Positions 1 through 13,800 of a stretch of 64,000 bases of DNA are shown here, one piece after another. The stretch is from Manduca sexta (Eukaryota > Arthropoda > Insecta > Lepidoptera > Sphingidae). The notes under the pieces were generated by a model. The model did no database searches, had not been told where the DNA came from, and was given only the letters and a program-made list of their open reading frames with translations. Where the stretch lies: the NCBI RefSeq assembly GCF_014839805.1, contig NC_051124.1, positions 5,394,001 to 5,458,000 of the forward strand. Direction: 5' to 3'. Each line of letters begins with the position of its first letter. Within the stretch, counting starts at the first letter, position 1. A program made the position numbers and the translations under genes.

Positions 1-207
1 TACTTACGTTACACGTAATGTAATCGAAATTCAAATCCTCATAAAAATAAGACTTTAAATAAAACCTTCACATGCTCATTCTTCTTTAACGGTACTGGTC
101 AAACACATTTCAACTTATTAATTGATTGTAGTGAATTAGTGAATTGATCCAATTAAATTTATAAAACGAGCCCCTCATTGGATGGCAGTCGACTGTTGAA
201 AACTCAC

Positions 208-463
208 GGTCAAGTCCGCCGATGTACTTCATCGTGATCTCGGCGTGGCCCCACACGGCGGACACGATGGGGTAGAGCGTCTTGCCGCGCAGGCCGCGCG
301 CCGCGACGCCGAGGTAGCGCCCGTCGGCGCAGAAGGCGAGCGTGCCCTCGTCCATGTCGAGCACGACGAGCAGGCGGTCGGGCACGAGGAACTGCTCGTC
401 GGGCCGGAGCAGCGCCGGGTACGTCGTTCCGCTGCTACCTGTGCCTTTGGCGTTGTGGTATAT
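208..463 (-). CDS. gus: gus exon encoding second half of SPRY domain (SOCS box off window)
   Basis: Internal exon with acceptor CTCTTTTCAG|ATATACC (463) and donor CTTGACC|GTGAGTTTT (208), 256 bp. It starts [18 protein letters not shown], continues [18 protein letters not shown], and reaches [20 protein letters not shown] and GLD. The Val-Trp of SAVWGH matches the ligand-pocket Val/Trp of SPSB proteins. A small insertion (GTGSSG) stands where most family members have a shorter N-Q-P loop. The exon leaves one base (C) of the next codon, consistent with the LDPEP motif that opens the SOCS-box exon in homologues. Reading on past 208 gives unrelated residues and a stop, which is intron. The last exon, with the Elongin-binding SOCS box, is thus beyond the left edge. 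Confidence 0.96.
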
Positions 464-1043
464 CTGAAAAGAGAATGTCATTATATTTCGTATCAATTAT
501 ACGTTATTCCGAGCCACTAATTGAAGAATTTTCCATTTCGTCAAAGTGAGCAAGTATATCAGAAAAGTTAGCATTGGACAGCAGGTTCAATTCAACGTTT
601 TTGAGTATCAGTGAATAACCTGTATGAAATCAGTAGATCTTTTGGGGTTTATATAGTTAGGGTTGCAGAGTGCAGTTTCTATAACTTTTATAACTAATAG
701 ACAAGCACTCGACTTGTACCTACATAGAATCTATGACTTAAAAAAATCCGGGAAGCTGTGGGATGAGAAAGATTTGGTGTATTATTTGAGCATTATCTGA
801 GAAGGCGACGTAGTTGCTACTTGCAACAGTGTAGGCTTTTCAAGTTCTTTCCAACTTCGCCAACAATTTATTTGTATTGTGTGGATGTGCATAGAGGTCA
901 ATTGTATTTATTATAACAAAAAGTCAGAAAACCAGCTCGGAATGCTACTCCATGTTAACTGATTATAGGAGTCATGGATGCGCTTCATACCTTTTGGTGA
1001 AGGAAAAAGCGACAAGCATATCTCTCGGCAATTAAAGGCTTAC

Positions 1044-1305
1044 CTTATTTCTGCCTAAATCCCACCCCCAGCTCTGGTCGGTGGCACCGACGAGGCTCTG
1101 GTAGCCGACGGAGTGGAGCGGCGCGTGCGCAGTGGCGACGCCGACGACAGCGTGCGTGCCGCGTTGCCTTGCCGGCCACACCACTTCCCAGCAGTGTAGT
1201 CCGCGCGAGTACCCCACGCGCCCGCGGATGCAGTCCGTGCTCTGCGCAACGGGGTGCCGGTGGAACGTCAATGCGTCCTCCTCTTTCACGAATATGTTTA
1301 ACGAC
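1044..1305 (-). CDS. gus: gus exon encoding first half of SPRY domain
   Basis: Internal exon with acceptor ATTTTCAG|GTCG (1305) and donor AATAAG|GTAAGCC (1044), 262 bp. Spliced to the previous exon it reads [18 protein letters not shown], then [36 protein letters not shown], and later [20 protein letters not shown]. This is near-identical in pattern to Gustavus and SPSB1/4. Peptide-pocket residues known from SPSB structures are visible: Arg, Pro and Ala of HRHPVA and Tyr of GYQSLVG, which contact the D-I-N-N-N ligand. Binding of a Vasa-like ligand is therefore expected but inferred. The exon ends in phase 0 after Lys of LGRNK. Its GC content is far above the flanking intron. Confidence 0.96.
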
Positions 1306-1543
1306 CTGAAAATTTATGGCATTGATTTATTTTTTGTAGCGAAATTATTTATAATAGGAGTATATGGCTTATAGAAATTATTATAACCAACCAGAACTTC
1401 GAAAATAAGGCATTACGGCATGTATCAAACACTATCATTGTGGATAAATCGATGACAATTATCAATGCAAATTTGTGGTTAGCTATTTGTTAATTTTTAT
1501 CGGCGGATTTATGATTGCCTGTGGCAAGGAGTTGTTTGTTTAC

Positions 1544-1855
1544 CTGTCATCTGGATTCCATGCGTGCTTGATCTGCAGGTCGGGATGCGCGGGCGGCGCG
1601 TCGAGCAGCGCGTCGAGACGCGCGGGTCGCGGCGGCTCAGGCGCCAGCTCGCGTGCTACCACCGCCTTGAACGGCGCCGTGCACTCGCGCGACACCGACT
1701 TCACACCGCCGGAGAGCTTTTGCCCCATGTTCATACCCCTGCAGCGAGTGCGGGCGCGCTTCGGCAGCGCCTTGAGGCCGCCGCGCCGCGCCTCCTCCGC
1801 GCCGCCGCCGCCGCCGCCGCCCCCGCCCCTCACTGAGCGCACCCCGCTCTTGTAC
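1544..1855 (-). CDS. gus: gus exon encoding N-terminal linker and start of SPRY region
   Basis: Internal exon with acceptor TTTTCCAG|GTACAAG (1855) and donor GATGACAG|GTAAAC (1544). The translation contains MNMGQKLSGGVKSVSRE, then a PARLDALLDAPPAHPD segment and KHAWNPDDR. It closely matches the MGQK-SGG-K start, the RLD-LLD-PP motif and the W-N-DDRS motif of Gustavus/SPSB1. The conserved family start MGQK is at 1728, two codons after another ATG at 1734. Both lie inside the exon, so upstream residues, including a run of nine glycines encoded by a GCC/GGC repeat, belong to a longer N-terminus when the upstream exon is used. The exon ends in phase 2 (AG|G, Arg). The stretch after MGQK is the family's variable linker before the SPRY core. 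Confidence 0.92.
1797..1830. repeat. GCC trinucleotide repeat coding for poly-glycine
   Basis: Tandem GCC units on the plus strand inside gus exon 1544-1855, interrupted at the right end by extra C residues. On the gus strand they encode nine consecutive glycines in the long N-terminal form, upstream of MGQK. Likely length-variable between alleles. Confidence 0.85.
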
Positions 1856-4800
1856 CTGGAAAACATACATACATACACATTAGTGACCGTACACTTTAAA
1901 CAGATCGGCAAAAGTGAATGTCATTGCAAGCGTTCATATTAACGCATTGTTCGTGAAACCGGTTTAATGTTAGTAGTATTGGTGTCGTCACAGCAGATGC
2001 CGAGGCGTCGATTGCGGAGTGCCCGCGCATCTTATGTAACATGGCGGCCGTCTAACCGTGAAAGTCACCGCTCAAAAGCCAAGGTTAACACGGCCCTGGA
2101 GTCTAACACCGGCTACACATGCGAATGTCCCCTCACCGCTTCTTGTTGTATTAACACTACGTTGTAATTGGTGTTTATTTTTTGCTGGCCAGTGATGTCA
2201 TGTAAGCGCTTTACAATACCCTAATTATAGCCGTTTGCCTGTGTGTAGTACCTAGACGTGTTAGTGCCGACAATTTTTGTTGAAAACGTCAATCACTTCG
2301 GTCACGGCTAATTGGTTTAAGTAGGAGTGTATTCGGTCCATATGTCTGATATCTTGGTATGAGGCTATTATTAGATGATGGGTGTATATTCGAATGCAGT
2401 TTGGTAAATAATCTATGTAGGATGGGAAGGGACGCCTAGAAGGCACGCAAGCTACAAGGCCGTCTGCCTTTACGACGCCTAGAACGGCTATGACAAAAGC
2501 GGGAAGTGAAAGGCAGTGAATGCGTCCCTCACGTCGCGTCACCTCTTGACTGGGTAAACCGACGCAGTTACACGGTACATTTCTATACAACGCAACTAAC
2601 GTCTGACAAGATAAGTCATAAGTTTTTCGTCTCATAGGTTTTACTGTCAATTTCGTATCCTGCCGACTTAGATTTCCCCCGAGACAGTCCCGGTTTTGTT
2701 TCATATGGCCGATATAGAGCTAACTCCCCAGACGAAATTCTGACCGTATATATTTGCTCTGGATTTTCGTTATAAACTGAGAATGATGTAGACAGCGTGA
2801 GCATTGCGGCCAAAAGCATTCTAGAGATAAAAGAAAAATTTACCGATATTGTTCCAATGTTCGGGTCACATATGCTCAATAATTAATTTTATCGGCTCGT
2901 TCTACATGAACTCATTATTTAACAGCATTCAGACGATATGGGGAGATAATCTGGTGTGGTCACGTGGCAAGCAATGAACAAACGGACAGCGACACGTGAT
3001 CCATGTCACCACTGTGACGTCCTCATCGGCCACGTGCATGCTAAAGTTATCAATTATTTACGCTCTCGTTAGCGGCTACCCTAGTCAATGTCCTGTTTTT
3101 TGTAGAACGCTCTGGCGCTATAAGGAAGATTTTCAATACAATACGTGCATGAATCACGTAAACGTCAATATTATGGTATATGTATATTTAGTTCGCAGGA
3201 AAATTGTGGTTACAAATCGGAAGCGAACACCGGTAAATAACCCGTTTTTGTGTTGTTTTTCTCACAGCCACTCAAACCAATTTGTCAATGACACAATTAG
3301 CAGTGACACATGACATGGGACTATGTACAAAAAGCTTGCAAACATTACCTGCGGGTTGCGGCACGAGGTTGTATATCAAGGTGGTCTTGCGGTAATGTCA
3401 AATTTAGAAAAGTAACAGGCTATGGTAAAGTGTAGAACGTCGGAGCCTGGGAGCGGCGGCACCGCTCACGCCCGGTGAGAGGTGAATGGAACATTGGAAG
3501 TGGCCAACGTTGCTAGGCCGCCAACATTAGCGTGTGCCAACACAGCCGAACAATGAACTGGCGAAATGACGTACGCACTATCATACAACATTATACGTAT
3601 ACATTGTCTGCCACATTAGCGCTAAACTGAACGGCACAATTTATTTTGCCTGTTGCAAAACATACGCGGTTGGCGAGTTCTCGATGGTCAACTCAACGGC
3701 TGTTCTGTGTGAATGGAAATTCCGAGCCTGCGTGTAACGCAAGCCTTGAACAGGGGACTTACTAGATAAGGTAGCAATCGATTGTCGACGTAATATCAGC
3801 AACGATATTAATGACTTAATAGGCATTCGCTTTTTTAGTTTGCTTATCGAAAGCTATACAGCAGATGACAATTTAAACTATGTCTGTTTATGTCGCGTCT
3901 TCAAAATTTTGACCTAGTGGCATAAAGTGTCACTAATGGACATAGAGAAGAGAAAGCAAGTCTTTACATAATACTTGTGGACTGTGGTAGTATTATTCAC
4001 TATAAGTTATAAGTGCCAAGCAAAATATAGACACATAGAAGCTCTACATTTTTTTTCAATGGGTTCGCTACCGCTCAAAGCTCTGGTCATACGAGCCCTA
4101 TAAAGTTAAATAGCGTGGAAACCAATCATGCGCGTAAACATCGTATATCCAATAAGAGCTAAAACACCATTAGCGTTTTGTATCTGAATACATTGTTAAT
4201 CAATGCATTCGGATACGTATTTATAGAGAATCTGGTAGCAAATTCGATCATATTTACATAGAGGGCATTCTAAAAAATAGTAAATACATTAACTGCTCAT
4301 TTTACCTGTACAGCAATAGTTACAAAATGTACATATTTCCAAATGAAAAACAATATTTGCAACGTAAAGTACATCTTGCGTGACGTAATTTACCGGAACC
4401 ATACCCTCACTTCACGTAATAAATAATACAGATACTAATGCAATTCCGCGGATTCGAGGTTGCAAAAAATATTGAGTAACAACTCTACGACTTATATTTA
4501 TATTCTAATATTCATCGAAGTTAAAAGTCATGGTTACGGTACATCGAAATGCAATTCGTTTATTGGTCATATGGGCAATTAAAATAGCTGTTAGTCAAAA
4601 AAGAGATTAAATCAATTTAAATATAGTATCAAAATACTTGCTTGCAGCCGAGAGTAAACAGGCATTGCGAGCGCTACTGAAATATTTTGCTCCACAAAAG
4701 ATAAAGGACTGGGCTGGTGCCCAACCATTACTACTTGGAGATGCATTACAAAAAAGAGATTCATTCGAGTTCTTATTGCTTTTGTGTGTATAGTTTAATA

Positions 4801-7800
4801 AACATGTTTTGCGGATTTTAAAAATCCGAGATGTCAGTATGTATTAACATTCAAAGTTTTACTTTAGCAAGGTAAAACGAAGTGCTGAATAGATGAGTTT
4901 GAAACTTGATACTAATTAACAAAGCCGACAACGCCAATTTAGTTGAATAAAGAAATTGCAATATTACATCATACAACATTAGCAATATTCGTTCCCATAA
5001 CATAATATTACTCGCGTAGATTTATTTGGTTGTACTTTTTTGCAATCAGTTTATGTTATTCTTTGATTTTGATAAATAAAATCACCGTTGTAGTTGATAA
5101 ACAATATGCGTAATTGTTAACGTTTTAATTCGTAATTCAAACAAAAACGTCATTTACAAGGGAAATTGAAACATTGGTACGAAACAGAATTGAATACCGA
5201 ACAAGCGTGCCGGGGGTGGATTAATTGTTAATTGGATCACAACATGCAGATTTATTATTTAAATGAATTTAAAACAGTATGATGCCAAACAGAGCTTAAT
5301 TACAGGAACGGCAACGTACCACAAATGGGACGACGACGTTGAAGTATTTCACACCACACTTATTTATTACGCGATAGTGGTGATTTCAATAGTTTGACAA
5401 AAACTGGTCAGTTAATACTAAAAATCCATGAAAAATGTATAATTTAAGATGATTAAAATAATTGTCAGTTATAACCACGCAATTGACGGGGAAACATGTT
5501 CAAATTATAGGTATTGTTATCTATTGTGTGGCGTTAGACTGTTTATTGACTCACAATATTCTTATTAAACACAAATACAATATTTTATGTGTTATGAAAT
5601 GCGAGCATGAATTTCTCACGCCATAATTGCATCAAACATTACCTCTCCAAATAAGGTTTCGTATATTCACGGGCTTAGTTTTGATTTAAACGTAAATCTT
5701 GCGTTGCTCAGATGAATGTACGGCGTTTCTCAAATGCGTCATCTGTTATGTTAACACTATGTAGGTGTGCCTCAGGAGTTCCGAAGCGAGCATTTAACAT
5801 TTTTTAAAGTAGAAAGCAGGCCAATGCAGGCCGAGCAGTCAACTTGCGAAAAGAGATCGGCGATACTTACACCTCATCAAAATTATTATAAAATGCAAGG
5901 CTTTTTCAATTGAAAAGTTGGAATCCTCAGCTAAACTAAACTCGGAGAGCGATACCGATACGATATAAATTGTCTAATACGTCTGGATTGTCACTAACTT
6001 GCTAAACCCTTTATCACGCGTTCCAAATTCAAACTTACAAAAGTTGTCAAAATTGATAGTCAAAGTTGGTAATCTCTTTTGCGATGAGATAAGCTCCGTG
6101 GGTAAAGTTTGGTTATCGTATGTTAAATATTTAATATTTTCCTAACGTGGGATTTGATGTGGAACACTTGAAAGTGCTCGCTTTGCTGACTAATCTCATT
6201 GGCGGCACAAAATATCCCCGTTCAAATTAATTCAGTTGTCAACAGGCCTCGATACTGCGGCGATGCACTATCACTGGTTTTAAATAACAATTAAATAATC
6301 GCTAGGGCGTGTCGGAGTAACCTTGTATCGGTAGCCGAGTTGCAACAGGGCCTTGTGTCAAGGAAAAACCCACTTAGCAGTTTCCCTGGCCCCGAACGTT
6401 CGCAAACCTTATTTTCGCACGAAATGATCTAATAAACGATCTGTGTATACAAATTAATTAGAAATATTGTTGACGTCAATGGGATTGATGATTTGTCTTA
6501 CGCTAGCGGAAAGATGTTTATCGCTTTGACGCAATGACACGCGCCGTAATATATCTAATTAGGCTTGCGTTAATAACAGCTTAATAGGAGTATTAACGTA
6601 TTACCAATCCGGGTGTTTACGATCGAGGTACATAATACACAGCACTAGAACAACGGTCTGGACAAAAAGACAGCAGGAATAACTCAAACCATTTGTAGCG
6701 TAACAATATGAACCTTATTAAATAAGATTAATGCTTTGTTACTTTATAACCTATATAACACACAGTTGCCATTTCTTTTGTACATGCAGAAAAATGTTTA
6801 TCCTTTACAGATTATTAAAAATCATGTGTACGTGTTTAATCCCGTACTGTACTGAAAGGAATATTTATAATTGTTATTCTATAGGCAATTACGAATACAT
6901 TATGTGTTTTATGCTCAGAAATATACTTGTCAGTTAATAACTAGTAGAGCCGAAAATCTCGATTATACAAGTTTTACTAGAAAATTCTATTTTTTACTAA
7001 AGAATATTGTTGTACTAAATGTTGTTATCTCGTAAAGGCACACGTGTAACAATTATATGTATAGCTTTTATAATAATTATAAGTTGCATATTTTATGGAT
7101 TTAATAAACACGAGTATAAGGACTAGTTCCGTATCGGATCACAAACAAATAGTAATTGATAATAATTATCATTTTGTCAAACTACAATTAAACTCTATTT
7201 ACGGACATGTGTATTTTTTACTTTTATTTTATAATCGAATGTCCTTACATGTGGTCTTTTTTAGTTATTTTTTAGTGAATGTTTTACAGATTGCCATTTT
7301 TATTAGATTTTTTCTATAAACAGGAGTACATGTCAATTTAAAATCATTTGAAACTCACGCATGCGTGATTGTACGGAATTGCACTTCTTTGCAGTTAACC
7401 ATTGTTGCTATAACTGTCATGTGTAATTCTCATTATATTATGGTCGTAACATGTGTCCTCTATATCCGCCATGCGGGTTGATATAACAGCGATGGTTATG
7501 ATTACATAAGTATCGGCTCGTGGTGCGCGCGCGCATGCTGCACGGTGCGCCGCCAGCGCTCCCTGTGTCAAGGATCCCTCGGTTCCGACGTATTATAATG
7601 AAGCTATCGTGCCATGGTCACACCGGCCGTGCGCCGATCATTTGTTTCCTTACTGTGTGTGTATGACACACGCCGTATGCTAATACACGACTATTCAATG
7701 CTGTTCACTATAATTACGGGGTGTCAGATTCGTGTATCCGCGGGTTAAGCTATACTGTAGCTTGCCCTTAGCCGCTTATAAATCGATTTAATATTACCGC

Positions 7801-10800
7801 ATAATTTAGGTATTACAAATGTCTAGAAAGCTTTTACGCGAATTACAATCTATTCTAGTAACTTTAAACGATGTAATGTTGAAACTGTAGGAACACTCGT
7901 AAATCAATAAGTCAAATACAGACATAAGTATTTTTTCATAGTATCTTTTACAAATTATTACAAACTAAAAAAAATGGTTTTCGTAGTAGCAGCAGATATC
8001 CGACTTATCCATTTATTTATAAAGAACACAGCACATTTGGTAGCAAACTAAGTTCATCGATACGTTAATGTGGTGCTTAGCGACCACACCGCAGTGTCAC
8101 ATGCAATTTTATTGTACAACATTCCAAGGCGGAAAACGTTAAACTAGTTAGTGTTTACTATCGATAATACCTCAATATTAAACATATTTCATATCTAATT
8201 TATACATTAATCGGAAATTGAATATATTTGCTCATGTCTTTGTAACCTCATTTTGAACAAAATTTGTATATATTGTATATTGTGCGAAGGTTTGGAGATA
8301 TTGCAAAACTTTAAATTGACACTATCCTAGCATCTCGTGCAGTAATGAAAAAACTGAAATTTTACAAACTATGACAAATTTTTTTGCTATAGGAGTCCCT
8401 CATCGAAAAGCATTTGTACGTATGGTTAGGCGAAATCCCTGTCTATGACTCAACTAGTATTGCTAATACTCATTACGCACTGTACTGTACGCAGGGAAGG
8501 AAAAAACTTATTAAACAAATGTGTGCCTACTTTTAAAATAACTTGTATTCAGTTTAATTAGTGGATGAGTAAACCTAACGTGAGATTATATATAAATTAG
8601 TTTTCCTTACTTAGTATAGTGTAAACTATAAACTAAAATAAACAACAACACATAAAACAAGTAATTTTGTAATATTTATCAAAATACATTGTTCAATGAA
8701 TGACGTAGGAATTCTCAGTACACAAAATTTATCGTAAATTTGGAACGTCACGAGACGTGTCTGCATTATTTCCGCAATAATATATTTAATAGTGGTTATT
8801 GAGAAGTCCATGAGAAGTGATATCATAATAAAAAACGTTTTTTCTTAGTTAAAAGTAATTCAATGAATCACGTATAAATGTATATGGAATGAATCAATGC
8901 TATCCAACATGTTTGGTTAGATTGTCCCCGAAAGCCGAATATGGAAATAAAGTCCTATTTTAAGACAATTTGAAAGTGTATATACTATTGTTATTATTCT
9001 TTGCAAAAATCATTGGTATAGTCTATATTGTTTGGTCATTATCGCGTTGTACAGTTCGGCAGGTCGAGCGCACATACAGCGGCCGAGAGCCTTGACTGCA
9101 ATGCGCGCGCGCCGTAGCGTGTCAAGGGAGCGCTGCTTTCGCCGCCACACCTGCGCACAGCCTACATCCACACCAGCCACCATGGAGAAAAAACCTAATA
9201 AGGCAATTAAACTAAATGATCAAATGTATACTATGCGTTCGAATACAGCACGCTGCACCTGTTACAATATGGAAATCTTGTTACGTAAGATCGTTCAAAT
9301 ATAATACTAATCGACTACATTTCATCACGATAAATAACTTTTCATGTTGTTCCAATGTACCAAATATGGCAATATAAGATGATAAACGATTCTCTATCAC
9401 ATCATGGAACGAAATAAACTTTGAGAACAGGTGGTAAAACGGTTGCATTTCTCTCAGCTCTTTACGTACTATGTAAAGTATTAAACAAGTATTCAAGAAT
9501 GCAAACACATTTGTAAAAGCAACAAGCTACCGAGCGGACCTTTAGATTGTCAGATAAATTGTACAGTTGCATCGGTTACAAAACGCGTGTCGGCCACATA
9601 GTTTACAATTAAGCGTATTGAGTTGAATGTGTTGAGTAACGAGAGTTGACAGCGTGGACACCATTACTTAGCCGTCGAGATTTACTGTTCAATCGGTGTT
9701 AGTAAATCGTGTCTGATGTAAATAAATCTAAACCCGACGATGGAGACGAGGCCTTTAAGTATAAAGAAGTATTGCGCGAGAACAAAGCGGAGCAATCTTC
9801 TAAGTGGTTGGAGAGGCCGGTACAAAGACACCCTACGGATCCCCCTCTTGCCTCAGCCCCCGCGGCCCCCCTCCACGGCGCCCCGCACCGCCCGCGGCCA
9901 GATAAGCACGCCATCCACTTCTAAATGCTTTTAGCAACACTGAATGAGTCGCCGCCTAAGGAGCCCGAATGGAAAACTTAGCAATGACGCCTTTAGGAAA
10001 GCATATCTAATGTTTATCTAACGAGGGTCGAATAATTTTAGGTTGAATTTACATTTATTTATATACAGGAAGTGAAATTATTTTAACAGCTTTCGAAATA
10101 CATTCACGTCAAAAAGTAAATGTAGAGCCAATCTAAATTCTACTATTCGACTCTATTATACCGCTCGAACGTACGTGTGTTATATCTTGATTAAATGGAT
10201 CAAACAGATTAATGAAATTTCTTTCGGCTTAGAAAAGCATAGTTTCTTATAAAAATATGTTTTTATTATTTTTTCAATTATCGTTATTGTTTTTGTATAG
10301 AAACATTGTAAATAAGAATAAAATATTTTTGGTGGAATATTCAAATTCAACATGCTGCGAGAGATCTCTAGAGAGAACGAAATCCTAGTAAATGGAAAAA
10401 CATTTTTCAATACATATTTCAATTCACGTACAATATGTTTTTTGAAAGCCACAATGTCAATATTTGAATATAGTAAGCGAAAAACAATGTTTTTAAATTT
10501 CAATCGTATAATATTTGATCTGGCGTATCAACCGCAATTAATTTTACAACATAAAAATGTTAATAGTTATTAATGGTTAACGTTAAAATATTATTGTTTT
10601 CGTTATCGCATTATTTAGCACAGTTTACCACAACCAAAACCAATTTTATCTATAAAAGATGAATCTTTTCAACATTCTCGACTTCTAAAATGGATTCTAA
10701 GGATTTTCTAGAGTTGTGCAATTCGATTAGTAGAATTGACATACAAATGTCTGTATTCGCGACTTCGTGCTCACTACGTCACTTGACGAAACAGTTTTGC

Positions 10801-13800
10801 TGTTTATTTTAAATCTTTCAAACGTAGCATTTAAGTGAAATTAGAAATTGCAAACTTTCATTAGTTTAGTTAGCTTGCAAATAAAACTTGTGCTTCAAAC
10901 GTAAATTTAGTGTCAATTTAAAAAGAATGGAACAATCACGAATTAGAATGGTATTCCAAATTATTTTCTTGTGTGTTTTTATGTTAATTAAAATGATAGC
11001 TTAGTATAAAAATTAAGAGTTTTTAACTATATTTATAAAGAATGTTTGGGATGCCACTGGTTATAGGAAACGTCTTCAAACTTTAAAGAGAGTTCTTCTA
11101 AATATGTCATTGATTTTATAAAAATTTTAGAAGAATTCTGTGAAGATAAACCAAAACAACAAATGAAAACTAAGAGGATACCGGGCGAAGAGGCTAGTGT
11201 TAAGTAGCAAGGCATGTTTTAAAACCTACGTGGTCCAGCTTAGCCGGACGTCTGACAATTCTATGTTGGATGGAAATGCGAAGGGCATTGCAAGCATAAA
11301 TTATTCATGGATACATGCTGATGTGCCTCGGCCAGCTCGTTACGTTCAAAGACGACGTGTTTACAGTGTCCTTTGGGATTAAAAAAATCACTTATGGCGC
11401 AAATGTTTAATTAAATAGCAGATAGAGTTCAAAATATGTGCTCTGAATTCTGATTAGCAACAGTGTTTAATATTGAGTAATAATTGTCTCTATGTTGATT
11501 TATTATTTCTTATCTTTTTAAAAGGTTGAGGTTTTGCAGACATAATAATGCTCTGTATTAAGGCACTGGTACTGTCAATGTGTCCTTTCAGGATTTTTGA
11601 TAAAATATAAAGTTACGTCCTACACTTCTCGTATTATTAGATTGACATAAGAATTTTAAAAAGATGAGTTCATAAATACTCAAAAGAAATTTTTAAATAT
11701 AGATCTGTTGGACTGGAACATGATTTTTCTGTTAAGGTACTTTAAGTATACGTTACAAGGCATTATACGTGGTGTATAAAAGATAATTCAGCTAATTAAC
11801 ATGTAAAATGTTGAAGGAGACACGTAAAGTAACACTAAAGTTAGACACGGGTGGACAGGAAGCAGCTATTTGCTAAGCAAATCGCGTCACCGAAGCGTGA
11901 CCCGAGCTGATGACGAGCACCGTGGCGCTTCCGTGAACGCAGGTGCTAATCGAATTAAATATTATTTTCATTTATTTAAATAAACGAAATAAGCCGCTTT
12001 CTTCGAGGTGAAAATTAAAATTGTCAACATTACGCTCAGCGAGAGAAATAAACGAAATGGAAACAAGAAATAAAGTGAAGATAGCAAGCGTGCAGCCAGA
12101 GGACTGTGTTACAAAAAACAGATTGTTTCATTTTGTTTTTCTGTGGAAGGATCAACAATGCGGCGATGCGTCTCGGCTTGCTTGAAACCGGTATGAGGCA
12201 CCGCACAGCTCGGATCAAACGCCTCGCGGCAGCGCCGGGGTATAGCCTCAATGTCAATTCGTACAAGAATTATACAAAGATCAATGCTTAATAAAAATGC
12301 TCATTGTATCAATAACCACTAAATGCTGTGTAGGTTTTGCCGTTAGTGTCAATCACATATCCATAAAGTATGTTGTATATTGCCAATTGTGGCCTTTACA
12401 TAGAAAGAAAATGTATTTACTGAAGCTACTTTTAGTTGCTAGGGACGTTCTTTATAGAGATTTATAATGTAATAAATTAACACAATATAAATAATGGAAA
12501 ATTTGCACACACGTTTTATTTTTTGAGGTACTCAATTATTTTGTCAATAATGGATTAGAATGACGTAAACAGTAAGGGCGCGTGCCCACTGGAATGGATT
12601 GTGCACGAGACGTGCAGAAATAGACAAATCAGATTATTTGCATTTCACATAACATGTGTTCCGCTCTACTTCAGTAATCAGTAGAAATAATTTTAGTAAA
12701 GCAAAGCAGAATACAGTTATGAGATGGGCAGAACTGAAAGTATTACATAATATATTTGCAAATATTAATTATGTATGTTCTATATTTTATAATTCGTTTC
12801 TTAGAAATGACTACGCAATTTCAATTTAAGGAAATATAGGATCGATTATGTAAAACATTGGTGAAATAAGTAGAAAGTTGTTTACACAAGAATGACGCTT
12901 TTACGATTGATTAATATCCATATAGAAATTTCCGTTAAAGGCCCTTAGTGTTATAAACAAAACAACGCAATTATTGAATATCATAAAGCGGCATAAATTT
13001 CATTATTTATCACTGACTACATTCATAGGTATACTTTTAATAAGTCATACAAGTTTTAACCTAACAATTACCCAGTTCTTAAGAGTTATAAGTCTTGCGA
13101 GAAGCGCATTAAGAAACACTAGTCTTTGTGCCCCACAATGTTTCTCAAAATAAATATAAACGAATTAAGTTTTGATACGTGTAATGCGGCTAGTCTTTCA
13201 AATCTGACTACTCTATAGCACCAAGAAACCTAAGCAAAGATGTACATTTACAAACAAAATGTAATTGCTGCGATATCAACACGCTTGTAATATTAGTTTT
13301 ATGATGGCAACATAATTAGGCATATTTTGAAAAGTATACATAAAATAAACACCTGAATGTCATTGTATGTAATGGTAGTAAGCTTGTTATTAAATTAGAG
13401 ACTTGAGACTTAATTTCTGCAATAAGACAAATGTTTAAAATTATTTCAGGCTCCCTAACAGTAGCAGTTGTAGCAGCGATAACCTATATCACTTCCTGAT
13501 AAACACTTTAAATATAATAAAATATTTATTGATTTACATATTTATAGTATTAAGAGATGTTTCGATATTGTGCAAATAAAAACGCGGAAATAATGTGTAT
13601 ATAATATTTCATAACTACCTATATTAAATAAGGTCGAAGCAACTTCCGAAGACGCAATACAAGGATGCAGCTGTGAGGCGATTCATGAAGCTAATAACTT
13701 CCTCAAATTGCACTACGTGACATTGAAACGTGGAGTTATACTGGAACGAATGGCTCTCACTTGTCCATGCAAAATGTATAATCCACCGTCGGATGAACGG

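Noticed and set aside
245..520. Plus-strand ORF opposite gus exon 208-463, and similar shadows at 1132-1374, 1475-1942 and 1564-1836
   Set aside because: Antisense by-products of the GC-rich gus exons, which have clear homology and splice sites on the minus strand.
2261..2704. 147-codon minus-strand ORF in the gus intron
   Set aside because: Longest frame on the gus strand outside the exons, but there are no splice sites in phase with gus and no family recognised. Possibly an old repeat.
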